Positions 44,210 to 53,912 of a DNA stretch of 64,000 bases are shown piece by piece. Position 1 is the stretch's first letter. Each line of letters opens with the position of its first letter. The notes below the pieces were generated by a model. The model searched no databases. It was not told the origin of the DNA and was given only the letters and a program-made list of their open reading frames with translations. The stretch lies in the NCBI GenBank assembly GCA_013122435.1, contig WYDT01000022.1, positions 1 to 64,000 of the forward strand, in the 5' to 3' direction. A program made the translations under genes and the position numbers. This DNA is from Chloroflexi bacterium AL-N1 (lineage in GTDB: Bacteria > Chloroflexota > Chloroflexia > Chloroflexales > Roseiflexaceae).

Positions 44210-44506
44210 TCAGTTAAAGTCGATTCCTCCTTGGCGATCGGTGGGAAGAACTTCTTCGATCTGAAGAGCCAGTTTGCGTCGAAAGACACCTCGATAGGTG
44301 TACCGAACCTTCACCAGTAAACCGTATATAGCATAAACGATTTGCTTTTCCTGATTAGGTAGCGGCCGTGTATAATCGTGGCGTCCTACATCGGGATTAG
44401 CCCACAGGGTTTCGATAACTCGTTGCACATTAGATTGTTCAGCACACGTGAGAGGTTGAAACTGCGCTACTGCGCGAGTCGTCCAGACGACATCAAGATA
44501 CATCAT
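44210..44506 (-). CDS. RelE/ParE-like toxin
   Basis: This 98-residue protein has VWTTRAVAQFQPL, a central RPLPNQEKQIVYAIYGLLVKVRY and a final strand, which fit the ParE/RelE fold. The second codon is also ATG, so the start is 44506 or 44503. It overlaps the RHH-like gene's stop, the normal antitoxin-first order. Target (ribosome or gyrase) is not evident. Confidence 0.65.
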   Translation of the reverse strand: MMYLDVVWTTRAVAQFQPLTCAEQSNVQRVIETLWANPDVGRHDYTRPLPNQEKQIVYAIYGLLVKVRYTYRGVFRRKLALQIEEVLPTDRQGGIDFN

Positions 44507-44967
44507 TCCCCACGCTGCGCGCGTAGCATAATGGCTACCTCTTCCGCAGTGAGTGAACCTTCGGCTTGTTCAGGAACATATTCTGTGGTGGTGGGGAGCC
44601 CATCTAAACCCGCAACATACAATGGAGAGGCCGATTCCACGTCCGACAATGAACGGCTCACTCCCTGGGGCATAGGCACTGGAAGCCCTAGCAGAATGTC
44701 CGTCGCACGCTTCACCTGATCGTTTGAATTACTCGATTCATCAAGTAAAATTGTGAGCACGGTACGCACTGCACTACGAAACTGCGCGTGCTGATCTGTT
44801 GGGACCACACCTTTTCGTTGTTGCTCCTGCTCAAGCCGTTCTCGTTCTTGCATGACGAGACGCTCTAATGCGGCGGACATCGACTCACCTGTGAGTGCGG
44901 CCAGGACACGAGGTTCGTGGTAGGTGGTTGTCCAAATTTTGATGGTGCGATTTGTTTGACGTTCCAT
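44503..44967 (-). CDS. RHH-like antitoxin with extended C-terminus
   Basis: The protein has 154 residues. The N-terminus RTIKIWTTTYHEPRVLAALTGESMSAALERLV looks like a ribbon-helix-helix DNA-binding domain. A charged helix (QERERLEQEQQRK) and a long variable tail that may bind the toxin follow. The tail is longer than usual for an RHH antitoxin. A TATAAT lies six bases before its ATG, so the message may be leaderless. It overlaps the toxin gene. Confidence 0.6.
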   Translation of the reverse strand: MERQTNRTIKIWTTTYHEPRVLAALTGESMSAALERLVMQERERLEQEQQRKGVVPTDQHAQFRSAVRTVLTILLDESSNSNDQVKRATDILLGLPVPMPQGVSRSLSDVESASPLYVAGLDGLPTTTEYVPEQAEGSLTAEEVAIMLRAQRGE

Positions 44968-44973
44968 AGGGTA

Positions 44974-45002
44974 ATTATACCTTAATTACTACCAAGGCAC
45001 AA
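44974..45002 (-). promoter_or_regulatory. Promoter of the RHH/ParE pair, probably leaderless
   Basis: On the minus strand, TTGTGC (45002-44997), a 17-base spacer and TATAAT (44979-44974) are followed six bases later by the ATG. Transcription would begin at or next to the start codon. Confidence 0.55.
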
Positions 45003-45051
45003 AAGTTAATAAAAAAAGATCCAAAGACATGGTATGCGACACAAAGTTTTC

Positions 45052-45080
45052 TTGACCAGCGGCGACCGCTGTGTTAGCAT
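45052..45080 (+). promoter_or_regulatory. Sigma-70-like promoter of rlmI
   Basis: TTGACC (45052-45057), a 17-base spacer and TAGCAT (45075-45080) lie 34 bases before the ATG of the methyltransferase gene. Confidence 0.55.
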
Positions 45081-45114
45081 ACATTGCTATGCAATCGCGT
45101 AGAGGCGGACACAT

Positions 45115-46299
45115 ATGGCGATAGTAACATTGCTTGCTGGAAAAGAACGACCTGTTATACAACGACACCCCTGGATTTTTTCAGGGGCTATTAAAAAAGG
45201 GGCAGCGTCTATCGAGCACGGCGCCGTCGTTGATGTACACACAAATGATGGCGCATGGCTGGCACGTGGTACGTGGAGCAGCGACTCACAGATACGTGTA
45301 CGGCTGTTTACCTGGGATACTGATGAGGTACTTGATGAAGCGCTTCTGCGTCGACGCATCGAGCGTGCCTATGAAGGACGCCGTCTGCACCCTGCAACCA
45401 GTGACACCAACGCATACCGTCTTGTGTATGCTGAGTCGGATGGTCTACCAGGGCTCATCGTTGATCAGTATGGTGATTATCTCGTCGTACAATTTCTCAC
45501 GCAGGGCATGGAAGCACGTGCTGAGACCATTGTAAAAATCCTGGCTGATATATTGCAGCCACGTGGCATCTATGAGCGTAGCGACGCTGATATCCGCAAC
45601 AAAGAGGGACTGCAGCCAAACGAAGGGGTGCGCTGGGGCGATCTCCCACCAGAGTTACTCACTATTCAAGACCATATGCTCTCTTTTTATCTCTCTCTTC
45701 CAGAAGGGCAAAAAACGGGCTTCTATCTTGATCAATCAATCAATCGTCGCCGTGTTGCTGCATACTGTGATGGTGCGGATGTACTGGACTGTTTTAGCTA
45801 TACGGGCGGGTTGACTCTTCCTGCTGCTCAGGCCGGCGCTACCCACATCACAGCCGTCGACAGTAGCCAGACCGCGTTAGAAATGCTACGAGCCAATCTC
45901 GAGTTGAATCAGCTAACCATACCAATCGATACAACCACTGGTGATGTGTTTAAGCTGTTGCGGCAATATCGTGAAGAAGGACGCCAATTCGATGTTGTGA
46001 TACTTGACCCACCTAAGTTTGCCCACAACCAGAGTCAAGTTGAACGAGCTACCCGTGGCTACAAAGATATCAACTTGCTTGCCATGCAAATTGTACGACG
46101 TGGTGGTATTCTGGTAACGTTTTCTTGTTCTGGGTTAATTTCAGCTGATCTGTTTCAAAAGATCGTCTTTGGCGCATCACTTGATGCACAACGTGATGTA
46201 CAGATTCTTGAACGACTGACACAGGCACCTGATCATCCGATTCTTCTGACCTTTCCTGAGGGAGCATATCTCAAAGGGCTTATCTGCCGTGTTTGGTAG
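45115..46299 (+). CDS. rlmI: 23S rRNA m5C methyltransferase, RlmI family
   Basis: The protein has 394 residues. A PUA domain (about 1-75) and the RlmI EEHEE-type middle domain precede a Rossmann methyltransferase with VLDCFSYTGGL (SAM motif), AVDSSQTALEM, DPPKFA and the catalytic Cys in FSCSGL. RlmI methylates C1962 of 23S rRNA in E. coli (known for the family). The length is normal and the gene is intact. Confidence 0.9.
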   Translation: MAIVTLLAGKERPVIQRHPWIFSGAIKKGAASIEHGAVVDVHTNDGAWLARGTWSSDSQIRVRLFTWDTDEVLDEALLRRRIERAYEGRRLHPATSDTNAYRLVYAESDGLPGLIVDQYGDYLVVQFLTQGMEARAETIVKILADILQPRGIYERSDADIRNKEGLQPNEGVRWGDLPPELLTIQDHMLSFYLSLPEGQKTGFYLDQSINRRRVAAYCDGADVLDCFSYTGGLTLPAAQAGATHITAVDSSQTALEMLRANLELNQLTIPIDTTTGDVFKLLRQYREEGRQFDVVILDPPKFAHNQSQVERATRGYKDINLLAMQIVRRGGILVTFSCSGLISADLFQKIVFGASLDAQRDVQILERLTQAPDHPILLTFPEGAYLKGLICRVW

Positions 46300-46387
46300 T
46301 CTACCACTGCACACGTTAGCTTGAATAGGCCAAGAATTGTATGATGCATCTTGGAATCGCAGCATAGTTTGAAGAGTTAAACGTACG

Positions 46388-47590
46388 ATGAGCTACCGTA
46401 TCATCGAAGATGGACACATTTCCACCCCGATTGGATATCGCAGCACTGGGGTTTCGTGTGGTCTCAAAGAGGTCAGAGCGCGAGATCTTGCGCTGGTCTA
46501 CTCCACGCAACCGGCCCACGCTGCGGCCCTGTTTACCACCAATGCCATCCCTGCAGCACCCATCTTTTTTAACCAAGCGGTCTTATCACACAACAACAGC
46601 GCCTTACGAGCCGTCCTGATCAATGCCGGACAGGCCAATGCTGGCATCGGACCTAAAGGGCTTTCAGATGCCGTTGAATGTGCCAAAATGGTTGCTGAGG
46701 AGCTAGAAGTTCCACGTGACAGCGTGTTACTCCTCTCAACTGGTAAAATTGGGGTGCCTTTGTCCATGGATCGTATACATGGTGGCATTCGGCGTGCAGC
46801 ATCTGAACTTGACAGTGGCGGTGGTCGACGTGCGGCCAATGCCATCCTGACGACAGATACACGACCAAAAGATCGAGCAGTCTCAGCATCGCTAGGGAAT
46901 GGGCGTAGTTTTTGTATCGCGGGGATGGCTAAGGGAAGCCGGATGATCAATCCAAGGTTTGCAACCCTACTCGCTGTCTTAACAACCGATGCTGCCATTG
47001 ATGTCAGTCTTTTGTCCCATTCACTTGAGAAAAGTGTCGAGCGGTCCTTTGGGCGGTTAAGTATTGATAGTGACACCAGCCCCAATGATGGCATTATTAT
47101 TCTGGCCAACGGCATGGCCGAATGCCCTCCCATCGTTGATCCACAATCAGCAGAATATCGAGTGTGGCAGGAAGCCCTAGATGCGATCTGTTTTGATTTA
47201 TCGCAACAAGTTTTACGTGATGCCGTCGCGAATGGGAAGGTCATTGCTATCAATGTGCGTGGCGCAGCGAGCGAAGCGGACGCACGCACAGTAGCAGTAG
47301 CCCTGGCAAATTCAACATCAGTGCGCTGGGCGTGTGCTCATGCCGTTGCTGATTGGGGCGGGCTGCTTGTTGCCATTGGGGCAAGCGGAGTGGCGTTACG
47401 ACCAGACCTCCTGGAGTTACAATTTGCACATGTACCGGTTATGCTTGAGGGGGTGCCTACTGCATACGAACCGTCAGCATTAGTCCAATCATTATCTGGC
47501 AGTGAGGTCGAAATCTATGTCGATCTCCATGTCGGAACGCATAGTGCAACGACCTGGACATGCACAACGACTGGCGAGTCACCCGTATAA
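46388..47590 (+). CDS. argJ: Bifunctional ornithine acetyltransferase / N-acetylglutamate synthase (ArgJ)
   Basis: The protein has 400 residues. ArgJ recycles the acetyl group in arginine synthesis. Motifs: LINAGQANAGIG, MAKGSRMI, the self-cleavage site A192-T193 in FATLLAVLTTDA, and DSDTSPNDG. The catalytic Thr193 becomes the N-terminus of the beta chain after autoproteolysis. The residues before the cleavage site (INPRF instead of the usual PxMAT-like form) deviate slightly. No other arg gene is nearby. Confidence 0.92.
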   Translation: MSYRIIEDGHISTPIGYRSTGVSCGLKEVRARDLALVYSTQPAHAAALFTTNAIPAAPIFFNQAVLSHNNSALRAVLINAGQANAGIGPKGLSDAVECAKMVAEELEVPRDSVLLLSTGKIGVPLSMDRIHGGIRRAASELDSGGGRRAANAILTTDTRPKDRAVSASLGNGRSFCIAGMAKGSRMINPRFATLLAVLTTDAAIDVSLLSHSLEKSVERSFGRLSIDSDTSPNDGIIILANGMAECPPIVDPQSAEYRVWQEALDAICFDLSQQVLRDAVANGKVIAINVRGAASEADARTVAVALANSTSVRWACAHAVADWGGLLVAIGASGVALRPDLLELQFAHVPVMLEGVPTAYEPSALVQSLSGSEVEIYVDLHVGTHSATTWTCTTTGESPV

Positions 47591-47625
47591 GCGTTACAAT
47601 GTTGCTAAACACTGGAGGGATTTCT

Positions 47626-48288
47626 ATGACCCATAAATTACCACTGTTTCCACTAAATATTGTATTGTTTCCTGGTTCACCACTGCCTTTGCACATCTTC
47701 GAGGAACGTTATCGCCTGATGATTGAGCGCTGTATCGAACAGGACGCGCCCTTTGGCGTGGTGCTCATTCGTGAGGAAGATCGAGTTGATACCGATCCAA
47801 ATGTTTCGTTTCATATGGTTGGAACAACTGCCAATATCAGCGATGGTGCCAAACTGGAAGATGGTCGCTATATTTTGAACACGGTTGGACAACGCCGTTT
47901 CCGCGTTCAGTATGTGGTTCAGCGCATTCCTTACTTCATTGGCTCAGTCACATTTCTCCCTGAAGAAACGGCGGGAGCCGCTATTGAGCACGCCAACCAA
48001 CTCCGCACACTATATGACCGTTACTGGGCTGCGTTGGGTACAGCGACAGGGTATCAACACGAGATGGAGCCGCTGCCCGACGATATCATCGAAATGACGT
48101 ACTGGATGTCGCATCGCTTACAAGTCGATAATGTACGCAAACAGCGTTGGTTAGAAGCCGACGTAGCGACTCGCTTACGCGAAATAACGGCAGAATTGCG
48201 TTCCGAACTGGCCATGCTGCCCAATAACCCGACTGCCAGACCTGATGAAGACCCCGGTAACTGGATGGGACCCGGATCGTGGAATTAG
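47626..48288 (+). CDS. LON substrate-binding (N-terminal) domain protein
   Basis: The protein has 220 residues from the ATG at 47626, fixed by GGAGGG upstream; a longer frame begins inside argJ. LPLFPLNIVLFPGSPLPLHIFEERYRLMI is the classic start of stand-alone Lon N-terminal proteins (PUA-like plus helical bundle). It has no ATPase or protease domain. It may recognise substrates for quality control. It is probably co-transcribed with argJ (35-base gap). Confidence 0.88.
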   Translation: MTHKLPLFPLNIVLFPGSPLPLHIFEERYRLMIERCIEQDAPFGVVLIREEDRVDTDPNVSFHMVGTTANISDGAKLEDGRYILNTVGQRRFRVQYVVQRIPYFIGSVTFLPEETAGAAIEHANQLRTLYDRYWAALGTATGYQHEMEPLPDDIIEMTYWMSHRLQVDNVRKQRWLEADVATRLREITAELRSELAMLPNNPTARPDEDPGNWMGPGSWN

Positions 48289-48593
48289 GAGAAAGGGGTG
48301 CAAGACTGGAGGGTGGAGACTGGCGACCAGCAAAGAGTTAATCATTACGTTACTCCACCTCATTACCTCAATACTTAACCACACTCCATCCCTCTGCATT
48401 GAACAATAGAACCAGTAAACATGAAAAAGCTAAGCAATATTTATTACACCACACCTTCGAGTTGGAGTTGGTGGCACTTCCCAACATTATCGATCACCAC
48501 ACATTGGCAGCCATCCACCGATAGCGCACCACTGAGCAGCGGTGTAGCATATTAGTTCTCTCATTCCACTGCAGTCCACTACACCAGCCGATT
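48289..48593. other. Intergenic region between convergent genes
   Basis: It contains a run of imperfect GGAG/GACTGG repeats near 48300-48330; I see no gene. Confidence 0.35.
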
Positions 48594-50123
48594 TCACTCC
48601 ATGTACACACGCCGAAAGCGTAGCATTTGTCCTAGCAAAAATCCACTCGGTACCTCTGCCTCATTTTCTAACAAAAATTGCAACGTGATATTGGTTTCAC
48701 TGATAAAAACATGTTCCTCGACAGCATGGAAGAACAACGAGCCACCAAACATATGGGCGCTTGCAATCAACTTATTGTCCTCGACCATCAATTCCAGCAT
48801 GGTGTTGTAATACTTATAATGCCCCCCAAAGGCTGTCGAAACAGGATGCGATTCAGGGTAGCGTACACGGTGATACTGATACATACCCACAAAGATAATA
48901 TCGATATCATAACTATGTGCGCGCTCTGTCTCTGTCAGGTCGCACTGCCGATGAGCATCGCCTAACGACACTGCATACTGTTTCCTTAAAACCTGGCCAT
49001 TCTCAGTAGCGATCATCTCTATTTGTCCATTTTGTCGGCTTACAAAGTGACCCATTGGTGGCGAGAGACCCGATACATCTGACTGATTAGGAACCATCAG
49101 GTGTTCACACAGGGGAGACGATAGCACAAAGGGAACATACTCATGTGGGGTGCGATTCATGAGTACAATGGCGGCCAAACCACTATCCGGTAACATCTCA
49201 AAGGTCGCATGGTAGTTCTGAATGTTGCCTTCGTGATACATGCGCCGATGGTCTTTATATAAACCAATGGCAAAAGGCAGGCCATAGTGGTGATCAATAC
49301 CTTGTCCAATTGGTATCTGGGGTGTTTGCATCTCAGCAACCAGCGCACGACTGAGAAATGGCTGATGGTGATGCTCGCCTTTCTGCAACAACATCCTGGC
49401 AAAAATGCTGAGGTCTTCTACGGTTGAAAAGGCAAATCCGGTGGGATAGTGGGCGGTGTTTTCGACTGGATCACGCTCAACATACAGCTGATCATGTTCA
49501 AGACGATGTGATAGCGCAAGTGGATAGGTCATTGCTACAAGGGGATCAAATGTGGTGCGATGCATACCAAGGGGCCGAAACACCACTTCCTGCATGAGCG
49601 TGGTGAAAGGGAGTTTAATGACCCTACTTGCAATGTATCCGGCGATATTCATACCGAGGTTGCTGTAATAGTACATCATACCCGGCGGACTATGCAAGAC
49701 ATAGTGCGGGAGGTCATCGAGCAGATGACGTTCAAGACCATCAGGGTCACGTGCTCCTTGATGGACCCAATCTGTCGGCAAACCTGCCAGATGTGACATG
49801 AGCATCCGCAATGTCACAACATGAGCAAGTGCCGGGGTGCTAAATTGGAGTTCTGGAACATAGGAGTGTATCGGCTCATCTAAATGCAAATACCCATGAT
49901 CAACCAAACGTAACACAGCAACAGCGGTCAACAATTTGGTGAGCGAGCCAATGCGAAAAAGCGTACGAGTCGTAACGGGGCGCCCTTCTTCCACATCTGT
50001 GGTACCAAAACCGCCACTGTACAGCGTGTCCTCCCCGTGTAAGATACTGATAGCTATGGCTGGAATGCGATAGCGTACCAGGTGCTCATGCATTTGCTGG
50101 TCAAGACGTGCAACGTCAAGCAT
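48594..50123 (-). CDS. Serine hydrolase, beta-lactamase / class C penicillin-binding-protein fold
   Basis: The protein has 509 residues without a signal peptide. Active-site motifs: S60-L-T-K63 (IGSLTKL) and Y153-S-N155 (YYYSNLG); the third motif region reads YHEGNIQN. A C-terminal extension (after about 370) is beta-rich, as in DUF3471-like tails. Such enzymes hydrolyse esters, peptides or D-amino-acid bonds, and resistance cannot be inferred. It is cytoplasmic by sequence. Confidence 0.87.
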   Translation of the reverse strand: MLDVARLDQQMHEHLVRYRIPAIAISILHGEDTLYSGGFGTTDVEEGRPVTTRTLFRIGSLTKLLTAVAVLRLVDHGYLHLDEPIHSYVPELQFSTPALAHVVTLRMLMSHLAGLPTDWVHQGARDPDGLERHLLDDLPHYVLHSPPGMMYYYSNLGMNIAGYIASRVIKLPFTTLMQEVVFRPLGMHRTTFDPLVAMTYPLALSHRLEHDQLYVERDPVENTAHYPTGFAFSTVEDLSIFARMLLQKGEHHHQPFLSRALVAEMQTPQIPIGQGIDHHYGLPFAIGLYKDHRRMYHEGNIQNYHATFEMLPDSGLAAIVLMNRTPHEYVPFVLSSPLCEHLMVPNQSDVSGLSPPMGHFVSRQNGQIEMIATENGQVLRKQYAVSLGDAHRQCDLTETERAHSYDIDIIFVGMYQYHRVRYPESHPVSTAFGGHYKYYNTMLELMVEDNKLIASAHMFGGSLFFHAVEEHVFISETNITLQFLLENEAEVPSGFLLGQMLRFRRVYME

Positions 50124-50351
50124 ACTGCTCCTATCAGTTTGCAGGCCAAGCAGCCGTTATTGTAGCACGGTGGTTTTTACGGTGCAAAGTCATATGGCCA
50201 TGGCAGGTTATGAGAAAAAAGAGGAGCAGAGTTTATTCTAATATGCGAGGTGATACATACATAGGTTCACAGATAGGATGAACATCATACGCCTTGAGAG
50301 GGTGTCGCATGACTACGCAAAGATACTGGCGTACTCTGGTGGTACTGGGAA

Positions 50352-50380
50352 AGAGGGCGTGCATCTTTCTGACGCCCTCT
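50352..50380 (-). terminator. Hairpin terminator after the SHOCT gene
   Basis: AGAGGGCGT (50352-50360) and ACGCCCTCT (50372-50380) form a 9-bp stem. On the minus strand it follows the SHOCT gene's stop and is followed by TTTCCC. Confidence 0.6.
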
Positions 50381-50401
50381 ATATGTTCGTGCACAGCACG
50401 C

Positions 50402-50746
50402 TTACATGCCAAGTAATTTGGCTTTGGCCGCAGCAAATTCCTCCTCAGTCAGGATGCCTTTGTCCCGCAACTGAGACAGCTTTTCCAACTGCATCAACAC
50501 ATCCTCGGTTTCGGTCGATGCGGTGGCCGGCGCCCCAGCCGACTCACCTCCCGTAAAAGTATCGAGAATGGCACCACCAACATTTTTGCCGACCTGGCTG
50601 CCCAAGAGGCCCCCAACCAATGCTCCGGCAAACGTTCCGACAACAGGAAGTATTGCTGAGCCTATACCTGCACCTACAATTGTCCCCGCACCAAGACCGG
50701 CAATCGAACCGGTACGTTCGTTCTCTTCATGCTGTTTGTCTGACAT
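50402..50746 (-). CDS. Glycine-zipper membrane protein with SHOCT domain
   Basis: The protein has 114 residues. Residues 15-60 are Gly/Ala-rich with small-residue spacing typical of glycine zippers. The end (LEKLSQLRDKGILTEEEFAA) is a SHOCT motif, a short oligomerisation module found at protein termini. Likely membrane-associated and oligomeric; function unknown. Confidence 0.8.
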   Translation of the reverse strand: MSDKQHEENERTGSIAGLGAGTIVGAGIGSAILPVVGTFAGALVGGLLGSQVGKNVGGAILDTFTGGESAGAPATASTETEDVLMQLEKLSQLRDKGILTEEEFAAAKAKLLGM

Positions 50747-50903
50747 ACTATACTCCTTTGGTCAGTACCACATTGCAACATCGTTTCTACAACTAAGACG
50801 TATAGATAAGACGTTTGGTATCGAGAAATGTTCCACTTTCCGAGACAAGGTAATTATGCCATAATATGTTTCACAGCATTATTTCACTAGGTAAGGATAA
50901 TCA

Positions 50904-51488
50904 ATGCACGTATGTGTTTACTGCTCTTCGAGTACACGCATTGCCCAGGGATACAGCACTGCGGCAAATAGCTTTGGGGCGGGTCTGGCACAACATGACT
51001 GGACGTTGGTGTATGGTGGTGGTAGCTATGGTTTAATGGGAGCAATTGCCAGATCAACTCACACCCACGGGGGTAAAGTTGTCGGCGTTATTCCTCAATC
51101 GTTGTTAGCACGTGAAGTGGGGTATGAGCAAGCCGATGAGTTAATTGTCACTACCACATTGCGTGAGCGCAAACAAATTATGGAGGAACGTGCCGATGTG
51201 TTTGTGACACTACCGGGTGGGTTTGGCACACTTGAAGAGTTGCTTGAAATAATAACGCTCAAACAACTACGACAGCATACTAAGGCCATCATCATTGTCA
51301 ATATCGATGGTTTCTTTGATGCCTTACTACAGCAGTTTGCACGTATTCTGGAGCAAGGTTTTGCCAACAAGGAGATCTTAGGGTTTGATGACTCTGAAGG
51401 TCTTGATCGACTATATTATATTGTTACCGATGTTGATGAAGCGATAGGTCTTTTATCAACATTGAACAAATCATTGTTTGAGTCTTAA
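50904..51488 (+). CDS. LOG-family Rossmann protein (cytokinin riboside phosphoribohydrolase-like)
   Basis: The protein has 194 residues. YGGGSYGLMG, and PGGFGTLEE at 104-112, are the LOG signature, with catalytic Arg/Glu in this region. Known members hydrolyse nucleoside 5'-monophosphates. GTAAGGATAATC precedes the ATG. It is followed after 8 bases by the DUF58 gene and is likely co-transcribed. Confidence 0.92.
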   Translation: MHVCVYCSSSTRIAQGYSTAANSFGAGLAQHDWTLVYGGGSYGLMGAIARSTHTHGGKVVGVIPQSLLAREVGYEQADELIVTTTLRERKQIMEERADVFVTLPGGFGTLEELLEIITLKQLRQHTKAIIIVNIDGFFDALLQQFARILEQGFANKEILGFDDSEGLDRLYYIVTDVDEAIGLLSTLNKSLFES

Positions 51489-51496
51489 ACAACATT

Positions 51497-52900
51497 ATGA
51501 CACCGTTGTCTGCAAGTCTCCACATCCTACAAAAATATCGTCGTCGGCTATACGTATGGCTAACACTCAACGGTCGTATACGTGTTGTAATACCGTGGGC
51601 ACTTGCACTCGGTCCAGTGGCCTTTGTTATAGCTATCGTTACGCCGTATCACTTATTCTTCTACATTGCCTATGTCTACTTGTTGCTGATAGCAGCAGGT
51701 TATATGTGGGTTCGGATCATCGGCCCACGCATTACTGTACAGCGAAAATTACATAGTGAATGGGCCCAGGTTGGTGATGAATTACTTGAACAATGGGAGG
51801 TCCGTAACGAGGCACAGATCCCACTCATCTGGCTGGAGCTGAATGATGCTTCGACATTACCGGGGTACAGTGGCCGACGAGTTACCCATGCAGGTATTCG
51901 TAACCGTAACGAATGGCAAACTAGTGCCAGGTGTGAGAAACGTGGTGTCTATACCCTCGGCCCACTCACGGCCCGTCTTGGTGATCCATTTGGCCTCTTT
52001 GAGTATGCATGGCAGCAGGACGAAACCCACCAGATCGTCGTCTACCCACCACTGGTACAACTGCCGCAGTTTGTGCTGCCCCAGGGACAGCGGGGCGGTC
52101 TGGCGCGCGCCGATCTCCTCCAACAACATATAACTCCCAGTGTGGGTGGCCTTCGAGAGTATGTCCAGGGCGATATGCCAAGCCGCATCCATTGGCCCAC
52201 GGTTGCCAAAACACAACGTTTGATGGTGAAGGAATTTGATCAGGAACGCGCGGGAACGTTATGGATAGTGCTTGATCTGTGCACAGCAGCATACAAGCAT
52301 ATGCTCGATGAACCTATCGATCAGGCAGCGCAAGAACCGCGTTACACACAATCATCGATTCTTGAAGAAACGTCGCAGGTAAGCCGGATTAACTCGCCAC
52401 TCGAATTAGCGATTGTCCTGGTATGCTCACTCACAGCCCAGGCACTGAGCGAGGGTCGATCCGTCGGGTTGTTGGCCGACGATGGCACACGACATATGGT
52501 CATGCCTGATCAAGGGCCGCGGCAACTCTGGCGTATTCTGAGCGAACTGGTTGATGTACAAGCAACTGGAACGTTATCGCTTGGTGAGGTGTTAAGACAA
52601 AGCCACAATGCCCGCTCCAGTGAAGTTGCCAGTGCAGCCATTATTGTGGTCACACCGACTCTTGATGGCGCATGGCTACCAGCCCTCGTTACACTCACTC
52701 GTGGGCGACCTGGTGGGGCATTGGCTCTACTGGTAGAAGGTCAGGATGCCTCAACACAATCACTTATCCAACGTCTGGCAGCGAGCGGTATCCTCGCGTA
52801 TCCATTTACAGTTGGCACACCATTGCAACTGTTACATCCCCCAAAACAACATACAGCCATGCGTATGTCCCCGTTAGGTCGGGTGATGCGAGAAGCATAA
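51497..52900 (+). CDS. DUF58-family membrane protein
   Basis: The protein has 467 residues. Two N-terminal membrane helices (about 33-75) precede an Ig-like section (about 80-205) and the DUF58 core GLREYVQGDMPSRIHW (about 216-231), with a vWA-like fold after it. DUF58 proteins usually sit beside MoxR ATPases and transglutaminase-like genes. Here the MoxR gene is 8 kb away, which is unusual. Function unknown. Confidence 0.87.
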   Translation: MTPLSASLHILQKYRRRLYVWLTLNGRIRVVIPWALALGPVAFVIAIVTPYHLFFYIAYVYLLLIAAGYMWVRIIGPRITVQRKLHSEWAQVGDELLEQWEVRNEAQIPLIWLELNDASTLPGYSGRRVTHAGIRNRNEWQTSARCEKRGVYTLGPLTARLGDPFGLFEYAWQQDETHQIVVYPPLVQLPQFVLPQGQRGGLARADLLQQHITPSVGGLREYVQGDMPSRIHWPTVAKTQRLMVKEFDQERAGTLWIVLDLCTAAYKHMLDEPIDQAAQEPRYTQSSILEETSQVSRINSPLELAIVLVCSLTAQALSEGRSVGLLADDGTRHMVMPDQGPRQLWRILSELVDVQATGTLSLGEVLRQSHNARSSEVASAAIIVVTPTLDGAWLPALVTLTRGRPGGALALLVEGQDASTQSLIQRLAASGILAYPFTVGTPLQLLHPPKQHTAMRMSPLGRVMREA

Positions 52901-52922
52901 TACCCCTCGCATACTGTACACG

Positions 52923-53912
52923 CTACTCGTCCAACTCTGCTAATTCTAATGGGGCCTCCTCCTCAAAACCGACATAGCGTTCCCACAGATCATCAGCCAG
53001 CACAACTGGATCACTCTCTATACCATATGGTGCAAAATACTGATGCACACGTTTAACATCACGCTGGAAGATAGCGTAGGCATCACGATTCGTATGGCTG
53101 TTCACAACCTGTGGAAAATCAATAAGTGTTAATTGCCCCTCCCAGTACAGGATGTTGTATGCCGAGAGGTCACCATGGATCATCTGGTGTTGCAGCATCA
53201 ATTCGATATTCCGAAGCGTCTCGTGAAAAAGTGGTTCGGCTTCATCTGGGTCTAACCTGACCTCTTGGAGTGTTGGAGCCGCAGCGAATTCATCTCCATG
53301 ATAGCTCATCAAAATGGCGTTTTCGCTTGTGGCAAAAGGCTGTGGTACCGCAGCGCCAGCCTGATAGAGACGCTCCAATGTCGTGTATTCATGCATCAAC
53401 CATGAGGTGTGCTTTACCTGATCACCAAAGGATGTCCGTTTGCCAAGTGCTCGCATAAGTCGGTGGTCAGTCTTCTTTACCGGACGGCCATCGGGGGTCA
53501 ACACCTCGCGACCCTGTTGGTACATCGCATCGTTGCGAAGGTTGCGAAACATTTTGGGGCGATACACCTTGGCCGCAAGCAGCGAAAAGCCCGTCGCAGG
53601 ATTTGCCGCACACCGATAGACACTGGCCTCTTTGCCACCCTTAATTTGAGCAAGAATATCACTGATGAGATGTTGATCGTAAAATGCACGGAGCGACTCT
53701 CTTAACCATTGACCTTCAAAGCGTGCCGGTTGATACGTGGTCGTAAAGCCGCCTTCTAACCCACTCACATCAGCTACTTCCTCTATCGATTGTGGTGTTT
53801 GCTGTTTGGCACGTTTCGTGTTCCGCTTTTGTTGTGCTTTATGACGATTCTTCTGGATATGATAATCATCGTCGTATTCAGAGTCACCTGTATAAAAATC
53901 ATCGCTATTCAA
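52923..53912 (-). CDS. RIO1-type atypical protein kinase
   Basis: The protein has 329 residues. A charged N-terminal extension (1-50) precedes GKEASVYR (93-100), K115, IHGDLSAYNIL (catalytic loop with metal Asn) and LIDFPQVV (DFG equivalent). RIO kinases occur in many bacteria with unclear targets. It converges on the DUF58 gene with 22 bases between them. Confidence 0.9.
   Translation of the reverse strand: MNSDDFYTGDSEYDDDYHIQKNRHKAQQKRNTKRAKQQTPQSIEEVADVSGLEGGFTTTYQPARFEGQWLRESLRAFYDQHLISDILAQIKGGKEASVYRCAANPATGFSLLAAKVYRPKMFRNLRNDAMYQQGREVLTPDGRPVKKTDHRLMRALGKRTSFGDQVKHTSWLMHEYTTLERLYQAGAAVPQPFATSENAILMSYHGDEFAAAPTLQEVRLDPDEAEPLFHETLRNIELMLQHQMIHGDLSAYNILYWEGQLTLIDFPQVVNSHTNRDAYAIFQRDVKRVHQYFAPYGIESDPVVLADDLWERYVGFEEEAPLELAELDE

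Noticed and set aside
46498..47289. A 263-codon minus-strand frame opposite argJ
   Set aside because: argJ is unmistakable on the plus strand; the reverse frame has no family signal.
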